NCBI GenBank assembly: GCA_958349075.1
Contig: CATWBR010000054.1
Span: 1-14,492 of the forward strand
Length of the DNA: 14,492 bases
Origin: an uncultured Clostridium sp.
GTDB lineage: Bacteria; Bacillota; Clostridia; Lachnospirales; Lachnospiraceae
Direction: 5' to 3'
A program made the translations under genes and the position numbers. Under the pieces are notes generated by a model. It made no database searches, was not told the origin of the DNA, and was given only the letters and a program-made list of their open reading frames with translations. Of this stretch, positions 7,909 to 14,316 are shown piece after piece. How positions within the stretch are numbered: position 1 is the stretch's first letter; each line of letters begins with the position of its first letter.

Positions 7909-7962
7909 TGTGCATCGTGAAGCGTGTTATTGTACATAACGCAGAGCGGTGTGTACGGTAAC

Positions 7963-7988
7963 TTACAAAGTTCTTTTATCGCTGTTTA
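7963..7988 (+). repeat. Direct repeat copy 2 (26 bp)
   Basis: Second copy of the 26-bp repeat at 7804-7829, with a single A-to-T difference. The start-to-start distance is 159 bases. Together the two copies bound a hairpin-rich stretch with no credible coding sequence. Confidence 0.85.
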
Positions 7989-8081
7989 CGCCTGGGCGTA
8001 CCAGAATAGGATACCATAAAATGGGGGGAAAAGGAAGAGGAAATTTAATTGAGAAAAGGTGGGGAAAAGGGGGCGGCAGGC

Positions 8082-8139
8082 GGGAATGCGGGCAGGGAGA
8101 GGGAGTCAACGGCGTGTCTTCCATCCTGCCCGCATTCCC
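8082..8139. repeat. 15-bp inverted repeat downstream of the ABC permease gene
   Basis: GGGAATGCGGGCAGG (8082-8096) pairs perfectly with CCTGCCCGCATTCCC (8125-8139) around a 28-base loop. It lies about 50 bases beyond the stop of the minus-strand operon, where a terminator is expected. On the minus strand, though, the T-rich stretch starts several bases late and is broken by C runs, so it may be a weak terminator or a 3'-end stabiliser. The rest of 7989-8191 is purine-rich on the + strand with no credible gene. Confidence 0.55.
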
Positions 8140-8191
8140 CGGTTACTGTGCCGCAAGGACTGAAGAAGGGAGAGTACGTATAAACGAGTGA

Positions 8192-8677
8192 TTAGAATTC
8201 TTTTTTCTGGTATAGCAATAGTGTTGTTTTGTATGATGCGGCAAATGAAGCTGAGTATAGTAAAATGAAAACGGACATCCTGGTGGAAAAAGACGGGATA
8301 TAACGGTTGAGGATGTTCAGGGTTACGATTGACAATAGGATGGCGCTAATGATGCTTATGATAAGGATGGTTTCACTTTTATCTATGCCGAACCGATAGG
8401 ATAACGGGTAGAAGAGGGCTCCGGTCAGGAGGGAGATTCCAATTCCGAGATTGAACATCGAGGGGAGGGCGCCTGTTCCCGGCAGACAGACGGCGTCTTT
8501 GCGGAAACTTACTACGGCGTTTACGGACAGGGCTGTGATGGTGATGTAGACAAATAATTCCTGGGCCGTGGGACTGCCTGTTACGATCAGGGAGATTGCG
8601 GCGGCCAGTGCGATGAACAGGAACAGTTTGATGTTTCCGACTGCGGAATAAAATTCGTTTAATAATAAACCCTTCAT
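8192..8677 (-). CDS. ABC-2 family permease, short and probably internally deleted
   Basis: The membrane partner of the ATPase encoded just upstream; the two genes overlap by ATGA (8674-8677), a sign of translational coupling. The 161 residues start MKGLLLNEFYSAVGNIKLF, typical of small ABC-2 permeases in Clostridia that are usually a little over 200 residues long. About four to five hydrophobic segments can be seen. The expected stretch after the second helix, normally a W-x-x-Y-x-x-x-x-P region plus a membrane helix, is absent. The sequence jumps from VVSFRKDAV to FNLGIGISLLTGALF. Reading the other frames at the joint does not recover the motif, so missing DNA rather than a frameshift is likely. 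It may be non-functional or a divergent short form. Confidence 0.7.
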   Translation of the reverse strand: MKGLLLNEFYSAVGNIKLFLFIALAAAISLIVTGSPTAQELFVYITITALSVNAVVSFRKDAVCLPGTGALPSMFNLGIGISLLTGALFYPLSYRFGIDKSETILIISIISAILLSIVTLNILNRYIPSFSTRMSVFILLYSASFAASYKTTLLLYQKKEF

Positions 8678-9540
8678 ATTCTTTCCCCCTTTATGAGCAG
8701 AAGCATGATATCGTCGATTGAGACGGCGTCCAGTGTAAGATTTTTGTATTTCCGGTCTATTTCTTTTCGGTTTTTGACCAGGACGTCGACTTGGTAGTCG
8801 CGCTTCCTGTATGCGATGATATCGGATTTTTCTATTTGTGAAAACTGCGAAGTCCTGCAGCGGGCTATGGCGTAGTCGTAGAGTAATTCGTCTTTGGGGG
8901 CGGTCAGGATAATTTCTCCATTGTGGATGAATACGATATAATCGGAGATTTTTTCGAGATCTTTTGTGATGTGGGAGGAGAGCAAAATGGAGTGTTCTTC
9001 GTCCTGCACAAAATCTAAAAACACATCTAGGATTTCCTCCCTGACTATCGGATCCAGGCCTCCGGTGGCCTCGTCTAATATCAGCAGCTTGGGACGATGG
9101 GACAGGGCGGCGGCAATCGACAATTTCATGGACATACCTCTGGAGAGGCTGCTGATTTTTTTATCGGCCGGGATTTTAAATTGCTTCAGATAGCCGGAGA
9201 ACAGATTCTGATCCCATTTTGCGTAGATGCCCTGCATGATATTGGATAATTTCCGGGCGTCGAGATGATCGGGAAAACTGCCTGAGTCAAATACTGCACC
9301 CAGTTCCTCCCGCAGGGCGCTGTCGTCGTCCGTCATCCTGGAACCTAAAATTTTGATTGTTCCGCTGTCTTTAAAAAGGGCATTTAAAATACAGCTTATG
9401 GTCGTGGTTTTGCCGGCTCCGTTTTCTCCGATAAATCCAACGATGGAACCGTAAGGAACGTTGAATGATACATTATTTAAGGCAAAGCCCGATTTTGCAT
9501 AGCGTTTGGAAAGATTTTTTACTTCCAATATGTGAGCCAT
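8674..9540 (-). CDS. ABC transporter ATP-binding protein, YtrB/BcrA type
   Basis: A 288-residue cytoplasmic ATPase of an ABC-2 exporter. Walker A is GENGAGKT at 38-45, the signature motif is SLSRGMS, Walker B is LLILDEATGGLDP, and the switch histidine follows in LLSSHITKDLE. A family-typical C-terminal extension of about 70 residues follows the nucleotide-binding core. GGAGG lies nine bases before the ATG. The gene starts one base after the CDF-GntR fusion gene ends and overlaps the permease gene by four bases. In related operons the order is GntR (YtrA-like) regulator, ATPase, permease; here the GntR part has been absorbed into the upstream transporter gene. Such exporters are often linked to cell-envelope or antibiotic stress, but the substrate is unknown. 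Confidence 0.93.
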   Translation of the reverse strand: MAHILEVKNLSKRYAKSGFALNNVSFNVPYGSIVGFIGENGAGKTTTISCILNALFKDSGTIKILGSRMTDDDSALREELGAVFDSGSFPDHLDARKLSNIMQGIYAKWDQNLFSGYLKQFKIPADKKISSLSRGMSMKLSIAAALSHRPKLLILDEATGGLDPIVREEILDVFLDFVQDEEHSILLSSHITKDLEKISDYIVFIHNGEIILTAPKDELLYDYAIARCRTSQFSQIEKSDIIAYRKRDYQVDVLVKNRKEIDRKYKNLTLDAVSIDDIMLLLIKGERI

Positions 9541-9541
9541 A

Positions 9542-10984
9542 TTATGGTTCCTCCGTATAGAAAAGCGTTAGAAGTTCCGTTAATTTCTCAAGGGATATTC
9601 CGTTTGTCCGGCCGATTGCCGCGGCCTCCTGCAGGTGCGTTTCCGCCAGACGCTGCTGTTCTTCTTGTATAAAATCCCTGTTCTGCGCCGATATAAAACT
9701 GCCCCGTCCGACTGTCGTCTCAATGAATCCGTCCCGCTGAAAATCTTCGTACGCCTTCTGAACGGTAATTACACTGATATGAAGCGATTTTGCCAGCGAG
9801 CGCATAGATGGAATCGGGGCAATCACCAGTTTTGGAATAATCTGATACCGGTCATTCCCCTCACAAATGGAATCACGGATTGCCTGTCTTACAGCGGCCT
9901 CTTTCTTTTGCAGCCGCCTGGAGCAGGCGGCCGTTAAAAATACATTGATATGGGAGCCGGCATTTACCAGCCTCAGTTCCCTGATGAGAGCCGTTTTCTC
10001 GAAGCTTTTAATTACCTGCTCGGCGCTGCTTCGTACAGGGGCTGTGACAGCTTCATCGGTGATGAGCTGTTCGGTCTGGATTGTGGCGTCACAGTCCAGG
10101 AAGGAGAAAAGTTCATATGTAATTTCCTGGGCGAGCTGTTCCATTTGAACCGTCTGCTCCGGGAGTTTTGTGCCTGCGCCGCCGATATGCATGGAAACGG
10201 CATAGCGGCCCATCCCGTAGTCGTGGATCAGAAGATTACTGATATTGCATACTTCGGGATGACGCATGACGCAGGATATGATTTTTTCTTCCAGATTCTT
10301 GTCCGGAGATTCCCCCATCAGCCTCTGCACCACCTCACCCGCGGATTTCAGACCAGAAAACATGATGAAAAAAGAGACGAAGGTTCCGCACCACCCATCG
10401 ATGTGCCGGCCGGTAAAGCATTCCACAATCAGGGATGCAATGATGGCCGACGTGGACACCATGTCGCTGATACAGTCGGCGGAAGTGGCTTTCATGGAGG
10501 AGGAGCCTATTTTGTCTCCGATTTTTTTGTTGTAGAAATACATGTAATATTTAATAAGGACGGAGCACAGGAGAACAAAGAAAACGGAAAGGTTAAAGTT
10601 GACCGGGGCGGGAGAGCGAATCGCGGCGATGGAAGTCTTCGCCAGAGCGACTCCGACCATAAATACCGCGATGGAAGATAAAAAGCCCATAAGCCATTCG
10701 TAACGCCCATGGCCGAAGGGATGATTTTCGCCCGCCCCAATGCCGGCAAGGCAAAAGCCGAGAAGCGAGGCGGCGGAAGAGGCGGCGTCCGAAAGGTTGT
10801 TAAATCCGTCCGCAGTGATGGCGGCGGAGCCGCTGAACAGGCCGGCCAGCATCTTGATTACAAAAAGGAGAAGATTGAAAAAGATTCCGGCACTGCTGCA
10901 CAATTTTGCACAGGCCTTTTGGACGGCGGGGGAGGAGACATTCTCACTGTCTTTAATCCAGCGCTTTATTAAAAATGAGATCAT
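9542..10984 (-). CDS. CDF metal transporter fused to truncated YtrA-type GntR regulator
   Basis: A 480-residue in-frame fusion. Residues 1 to about 391 are a complete cation diffusion facilitator. Features include ADGFNNLSD in TM2 (Asp59, Asn62/63, Asp66), the HPFGHGR loop at 88-94, the DxxxD pair Asp170/Asp174 in TM5, and two C-terminal cytoplasmic alpha/beta regions. The Asn/Asp with DxxxD pattern resembles manganese-type CDF exporters rather than zinc types (HxxxD). From about residue 389 the sequence becomes a GntR regulator: PSMRSLAKSL, HISVITVQKAYEDFQRDG, wing TVGRGSF, then the YtrA-type helical tail. The first roughly 35 GntR residues, including helix 1, are missing. GGAGG lies 11 bases before the ATG at 10984; an alternative ATG at 11002 is embedded in that site. 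The gene overlaps the upstream regulator by about 30 bases. Whether the HTH part still binds DNA is unknown. Confidence 0.88.
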   Translation of the reverse strand: MISFLIKRWIKDSENVSSPAVQKACAKLCSSAGIFFNLLLFVIKMLAGLFSGSAAITADGFNNLSDAASSAASLLGFCLAGIGAGENHPFGHGRYEWLMGFLSSIAVFMVGVALAKTSIAAIRSPAPVNFNLSVFFVLLCSVLIKYYMYFYNKKIGDKIGSSSMKATSADCISDMVSTSAIIASLIVECFTGRHIDGWCGTFVSFFIMFSGLKSAGEVVQRLMGESPDKNLEEKIISCVMRHPEVCNISNLLIHDYGMGRYAVSMHIGGAGTKLPEQTVQMEQLAQEITYELFSFLDCDATIQTEQLITDEAVTAPVRSSAEQVIKSFEKTALIRELRLVNAGSHINVFLTAACSRRLQKKEAAVRQAIRDSICEGNDRYQIIPKLVIAPIPSMRSLAKSLHISVITVQKAYEDFQRDGFIETTVGRGSFISAQNRDFIQEEQQRLAETHLQEAAAIGRTNGISLEKLTELLTLFYTEEP

Positions 10985-11363
10985 CGGTTCGTTTACCTCC
11001 ATTCCGGTTCATTGCTTTAATCAGAGCCTCAAACGTTTCGTCGCTGATTACATGTTCCATGGCCCCTGCATCGAGTCCTGCAATCTCCGGCATAATTCCC
11101 AGATACTGCGTCAGAAATTGCCGGAGAGCCAGAAAACGGCCATAAACGCGGTTTGCGGCCTCATAGCCTTCCCGGGTCAGACAAACATTACCGTTCTCCA
11201 CTGTGACATAGCCCTGCTGTGCAAGGTTTTTAATCATACGGCTGACGCTGGCCTTTGTAAAGTCCAGCCGCGCGGCAATATCCACCTCTCTGACCTTATC
11301 CTGGTTCTGATGGAGCAGAAGGATCGTTTTTAAATAATTTTCACCGGAGTATCCGAGCTGCAA
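10953..11363 (-). CDS. DtxR/MntR-family regulator with degenerate metal site
   Basis: A small metalloregulator-type repressor of 136 residues: winged HTH (VREVDIAARLDFTKASVSRMIKNL at about 24-47, wing to 63) plus a helical dimerisation domain. Lined up with B. subtilis MntR, Asp8, Glu11, His77 and Glu99 are replaced by Asn9, Lys12, Phe77 and Gly100; only Glu103-His104 remain. A canonical metal site is therefore unlikely. The TTG start at 11363 is chosen because AAGGTG lies six bases upstream and it gives the family's usual short N-terminus; a GTG at 11372 is possible but has poorly spaced SD. It leads the operon with the CDF-GntR fusion, whose gene it overlaps. MntR-type proteins control manganese efflux CDFs in other Firmicutes, so a metal-export role fits. 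Confidence 0.85.
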   Translation of the reverse strand: MQLGYSGENYLKTILLLHQNQDKVREVDIAARLDFTKASVSRMIKNLAQQGYVTVENGNVCLTREGYEAANRVYGRFLALRQFLTQYLGIMPEIAGLDAGAMEHVISDETFEALIKAMNRNGGKRTDDLIFNKALD

Positions 11364-11388
11364 AGGGCTCACCTTCTTTCAAAGAATA

Positions 11389-11438
11389 TTGAGTAAATTT
11401 CCTCATTCAATAATACTGTATATCCTTTCCAATGTCAA
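11389..11438 (-). promoter_or_regulatory. Promoter and operator of the dtxR-CDF-ABC operon
   Basis: Read on the minus strand, TTGACA (+ strand 11433-11438) and TATTAT (11410-11415) are 17 bases apart, a near-consensus sigma-A promoter. Just downstream of the -10 box lies TGAGT-N7-CTCAT (11390-11406, + strand reading), the same pattern as in the tetR promoter. A further half-site, ACTCATTATC (11450-11459), lies just upstream of the -35 box and recurs exactly at 12279-12288. Confidence 0.75.
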
Positions 11439-11464
11439 TAAATAAATTTACTCATTATCTAAAG

Positions 11465-11524
11465 AAAAAAATACACCGGTACTGTTCCGGGCGGTACAAT
11501 GGCCGTCGGAGAACAGCTCCGGTG
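11465..11524 (-). terminator. Intrinsic terminator of tetR
   Basis: On the minus strand, CACCGG-AG-CTGTTC pairs with GAACAG-TA-CCGGTG (two 6-bp blocks split by a 2x2 internal loop, 23-base apical region), followed by TATTTTTTT. It lies about 55 bases after the tetR stop and ends just before the -35 box of the next promoter, insulating the two units. Confidence 0.88.
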
Positions 11525-11580
11525 ATAAATCAAGGCATTTATACGGTGAAAATACGGCACGATTCCAGTGACGCTGCCGG

Positions 11581-12240
11581 TTATCGGAATGAATCCGCCG
11601 GGATATCTAAAACACGTGTGAACATTTCATGGGTAAAATCGAGATAGGAAGCCATATATTCCCCTGCGTTTTCAGTGGGCATATTCCGGTGGAATGTATG
11701 GACCAACCCGAAAATCAGAAAATAGGTGGCCGCGGCCGCATCGGCACAGTGAAAAACATCTTCCTTTACACCCTGCTCAATCACCGGGAGCAGCACAAAG
11801 GCCCATTGCTCCGCAACATTATCCAGGTAAATTGCCCGGATATCCTCTCCCTCGCTGTAGCGCGCCTCAAATTCGTCGTGTTTTTTTGTAAACTCGAAGA
11901 TGCGGGTTATTACAAGCTTCAGTTTTTCGGTTACGGGGATGTCCTGGGAGAGAGGAAGCTTCACTTGTTCCACCATCTTCATGGCATAGAATTCAGATGC
12001 GGCGGCGAAAATTTCTGTTTTAGATTTAAAATAGCGGTAGCAGAGTCCTGGTGAAACGTTCATCCTGTCCGTAATATCCTGGACATTCAAACCATTATAT
12101 CCCTTTTCTGCCAGAAGTTCCAAAGCCGTCTCAATAATTTCCTGTTTCCGTTCTCCGGGATCCTTGGAGATGCGGGGACTCCGCGGACTATTGCGCGCCC
12201 TGCGGACTTCTCTGTTTCCCGGATCATCTGAGTATCTCAT
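11581..12240 (-). CDS. TetR/AcrR-family transcriptional regulator
   Basis: A one-component repressor of 219 residues. After an arginine- and proline-rich N-terminal tail of about 25 residues comes the TetR DNA-binding domain: ERKQEIIETALELLAEKGYNGLNVQDITDRMNVSPGLCYRYFKSK, with the recognition helix at SPGLCYRYF. The remaining roughly 140 residues form an all-helical, divergent ligand-binding and dimerisation domain. The ATG at 12240 has GGAGG seven bases upstream; an ATG 90 bases further up would begin before the likely promoter's transcript start and is rejected. The gene has its own promoter, a palindromic operator overlapping the -10 box, and its own terminator. The operator recurs in the promoter of the neighbouring metal/ABC operon, so that operon is a likely target along with tetR itself. 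Confidence 0.93.
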   Translation of the reverse strand: MRYSDDPGNREVRRARNSPRSPRISKDPGERKQEIIETALELLAEKGYNGLNVQDITDRMNVSPGLCYRYFKSKTEIFAAASEFYAMKMVEQVKLPLSQDIPVTEKLKLVITRIFEFTKKHDEFEARYSEGEDIRAIYLDNVAEQWAFVLLPVIEQGVKEDVFHCADAAAATYFLIFGLVHTFHRNMPTENAGEYMASYLDFTHEMFTRVLDIPADSFR

Positions 12241-12266
12241 AAACCTACCTCCCTGGTGTTTTCTTG

Positions 12267-12311
12267 ATGAGTGAATAAACTCATTATCGACTATTTTCCT
12301 CTCCGTGTCAA
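12267..12311 (-). promoter_or_regulatory. tetR promoter with palindromic operator
   Basis: On the minus strand, TTGACA (+ 12306-12311) and GATAAT (12283-12288) are separated by 17 bases. The palindrome ATGAGT-GAATAA-ACTCAT (12267-12284) overlaps the -10 box and start region, the usual position for an autoregulatory TetR operator. The ribosome binding site (12248-12252 in + coordinates) lies a few bases further on. Confidence 0.8.
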
Positions 12312-12481
12312 GCAGCCCGAAGCCAAACATGCCATGATCTCCCGCTCATTTTCGGAGAGTGTTCCTTCCTTAATAAAGGAGGTCTAATTAAAACCGCACT
12401 TTTTTCTTCCCGTCCTCCCCGCCGGGAGAGTGCGGCGGGATTGAAGTCTTATCACTCCGCCCCTGTTCCCAATAAAAGCGG
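12312..12481. other. Non-coding divergent spacer between tetR and the symporter unit
   Basis: No credible gene. CCGCACT (12394-12400) pairs with AGTGCGG (12429-12435) around a 28-base loop that contains a smaller TCCCG/CGGGA pairing. On the minus strand AGTGCGG is followed by TTTTAATT, so it could act as a minus-strand terminator, though no gene is known to read into it. An isolated AAAGGAGG at about 12376 has no start codon after it. Confidence 0.45.
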
Positions 12482-12510
12482 TTGCTTTTATATGCAGGAT
12501 ATATTATGAT
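12482..12510 (+). promoter_or_regulatory. Sigma-A promoter of the symporter gene
   Basis: TTGCTT (12482-12487) and TATGAT (12505-12510) are 17 bases apart. The predicted transcript starts near 12517, leaving a leader of about 200 bases before the coding start at 12715. Confidence 0.65.
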
Positions 12511-12516
12511 AGAAAT

Positions 12517-12700
12517 GATTTTGCCGTTTAAAGCGGCATAGTAAGCCCATTTGTCCCGGCCCTGCAGGGAACCTGCAGATATTCACCCGAATAAGCGCGG
12601 GACGTGCAGATGCGCTTACACGGTGCAAAGACCGGTCACCGTCTTTGCACCGTAACAAATGATGAAAGGCCCGCATTGCGGACTTTCCACCATAACAACG
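12517..12700 (+). promoter_or_regulatory. Structured 5' leader with five hairpins (candidate cis-regulatory RNA)
   Basis: Five hairpins follow one another. TGCCG/CGGCA at 12522-12538. CTGCAGG-GAA-CCTGCAG at 12562-12578. TAAGCGC/GCGCTTA at 12592-12618. A perfect 13-bp stem, ACGGTGCAAAGAC with GTCTTTGCACCGT, at 12620-12653, one base after the previous stem. GAAAG..CCGC/GCGG..CTTTC at 12664-12687. AGGAGG (12701-12706) is left unpaired. I find no T-box GGTGG-ACCGCG-type motif, no glycine-riboswitch core and no terminator U-tract, so no known class is assigned. Confidence 0.5.
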
Positions 12701-12714
12701 AGGAGGTTTATTTC

Positions 12715-14031
12715 ATGAGTCACAAAAATGGTAATTTCAGCAGTTCGCTGGGCTTTGTCCTGGCCTGTGTAGGGTCCGCAGTGGGCCTGGGAAATATATG
12801 GATGTTTCCATACCGTCTGGGCCAGTTCGGGGGAGCAGCCTTTTTGGTTCCCTATATCTTTTTCATCTGCCTGTTTGGCCTGACCGGCCTGTCGGCGGAG
12901 TTTGCCATCGGAAGAAGGGCAAAGACGGGAACGCTTGGTTCTTATGAATATTGCTGGGCTCACAGAGGACAGGGGAAAGTGGGGCGTCTGCTCGGCTGGA
13001 TTCCGCTTCTGGGTTCTCTGGGAATCGCTATTGGATACTCAATTATTATCGGCTGGGTGCTCCGCTCCCTGGGCGGTTCGCTGTCCGGCGCCATTCTCTC
13101 GGAGGAGTCGGCCGCGTACTTTGCACAGGCTACGGGTAGTTTTGGAAGCCTGCCGTGGCATCTGGCTGTGGTACTGATTACGGTGGTGATCCTGATCACG
13201 GGTTCCGTAACGCAGATTGAGCGTGCAAACCGTGTGATGATGCCTGTCTTCTTTGTGCTCTTTACCGTCCTGGCGGTCAGGGTATTTTTCCTGCCGGGCG
13301 CATCCGCCGGCTACCGCTTTCTCTTTGTGCCGAAGTGGGATCGCCTGAAGGATGTGAACACCTGGGTTATGGCCATGGGACAGGCGTTCTTCTCCCTCTC
13401 CATCACCGGTTCGGGAATGATCGTATACGGTTCCTACTTAAACCGCAATGCTGATATTGTGGGCGCATCCCTGCGCACGGCGGTGTTCGACACGGTTGCT
13501 GCGCTTCTGGCGGCCCTGGCCATCATGCCGGCCGTATTTGCTTTCGGTATTGAACCGGGGGCCGGCCCTTCCCTGATGTTTATTACGATTCCCAAGATTT
13601 TCGCACAGATGCCGATGGGGCAGATATTTGCCGTTATATTCTTCCTTTCCGTGGTATTTGCGGGAATCACTTCTTTAATAAATATGTTTGAGGCGGTAAT
13701 TGAAAGTATCCAGCACCGGTTTGAGGTTCCAAGAAAACTGGCGGTGCTCCTGTGCGGTGTTATCTGCTTTGGAGTCGGCGTATTCCTGGAAGCGGAGCCT
13801 TCCGTCGGAAGCTGGATGGATTTCATCACCATCATGGTGGTTCCGTTTGGAGCGGTGCTCGGCGCGGTTTCCATCTATTACATTTTGGGATACAAAGAAA
13901 TCAGGAAAGAAATGGAGCAGGGAAGAGGAAAAAAACTGCCGTCCCTGTTCGGCAAAATTGCCTGCGGACTCTATGTCCCGCTTACGATTATCGTATTTAT
14001 CCTGGGTATCATTTACAAGGGAATTGGTTGA
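12715..14031 (+). CDS. Sodium:neurotransmitter symporter (NSS) family amino-acid transporter
   Basis: An inner-membrane sodium-coupled transporter of 438 residues with about 11 membrane segments, the usual bacterial form. TM1 carries GSAVGLGNIWMFPY at 20-33, and residue numbers match LeuT (Ala22 and Asn27 of the Na1 site, Gly20 and Val23 of Na2). TM6 is FFSLSITGSGMIVYGSYL and TM8 contains FFLSVVFAGITSLINMFEA. LeuT's extracellular gate Arg30 is Met30 here, followed by YRLGQFGG in place of the usual YxxxxNGG. The start at 12715 has AGGAGG eight bases upstream; the in-frame ATG at 12604 would add 37 residues encoded by the leader hairpins and is rejected. Bacterial homologues carry tryptophan, tyrosine, leucine and similar amino acids; the substrate here is unknown. 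It is transcribed alone from its own promoter. Confidence 0.95.
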   Translation: MSHKNGNFSSSLGFVLACVGSAVGLGNIWMFPYRLGQFGGAAFLVPYIFFICLFGLTGLSAEFAIGRRAKTGTLGSYEYCWAHRGQGKVGRLLGWIPLLGSLGIAIGYSIIIGWVLRSLGGSLSGAILSEESAAYFAQATGSFGSLPWHLAVVLITVVILITGSVTQIERANRVMMPVFFVLFTVLAVRVFFLPGASAGYRFLFVPKWDRLKDVNTWVMAMGQAFFSLSITGSGMIVYGSYLNRNADIVGASLRTAVFDTVAALLAALAIMPAVFAFGIEPGAGPSLMFITIPKIFAQMPMGQIFAVIFFLSVVFAGITSLINMFEAVIESIQHRFEVPRKLAVLLCGVICFGVGVFLEAEPSVGSWMDFITIMVVPFGAVLGAVSIYYILGYKEIRKEMEQGRGKKLPSLFGKIACGLYVPLTIIVFILGIIYKGIG

Positions 14032-14056
14032 TAAAAAGGGGCTTCACGTCAATTTT

Positions 14057-14111
14057 TGTCGAATATTATCGGCCGAATTAGTTTGATTTTTAGGGGATCA
14101 GGACTTAAAAT
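14057..14111 (+). promoter_or_regulatory. Promoter with Spo0A-box-like site before spo0E-like gene
   Basis: TGTCGAA (14057-14063, within TTTTTGTCGAATATT) matches the Spo0A-box consensus. TTGATT (14083-14088) and TAAAAT (14106-14111) are 17 bases apart. The transcript would have a leader of about 200 bases with a GTATTCC/GGAATAC hairpin at 14199-14226. A 7-base site can occur by chance in a window this long. Confidence 0.4.
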
Positions 14112-14316
14112 GAAGATATATCGAGGAAGTATTTACAAACATCCTTGTCTGTAAGTGCGCCCGCGATTGCTGGCATCGGATATCTGGAGTTTTAGACTGT
14201 ATTCCTGGATTGAGGGTCTGGAATACCGGTTAGTGCAAATATTTTTACAACAATGACAACAATATCCTCTGACAGCGCCACAACTGAAGACAGCATTAAC
14301 AAAAGGAGAGTAGGAT

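Noticed and set aside
7727..7915. A 62-codon minus-strand frame over the ychF start and upstream hairpins
   Set aside because: It overlaps the ychF start and the palindromic element; the basic peptide is what the hairpin repeats encode by chance.
7949..8191. An 80-codon + strand frame in the intergenic region
   Set aside because: It has no good ribosome binding site, is Gly/Arg-rich from purine-rich DNA, and covers the repeat copy and the inverted repeat.
12517..12700. T-box or glycine riboswitch in the symporter leader
   Set aside because: No T-box sequence or AG-rich glycine aptamer core could be found, and there is no terminator/antiterminator pair, so no known class is claimed.
14110..14154. 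A 14-codon frame after the symporter gene
   Set aside because: It has no ribosome binding site and overlaps the predicted -10 box; likely chance.
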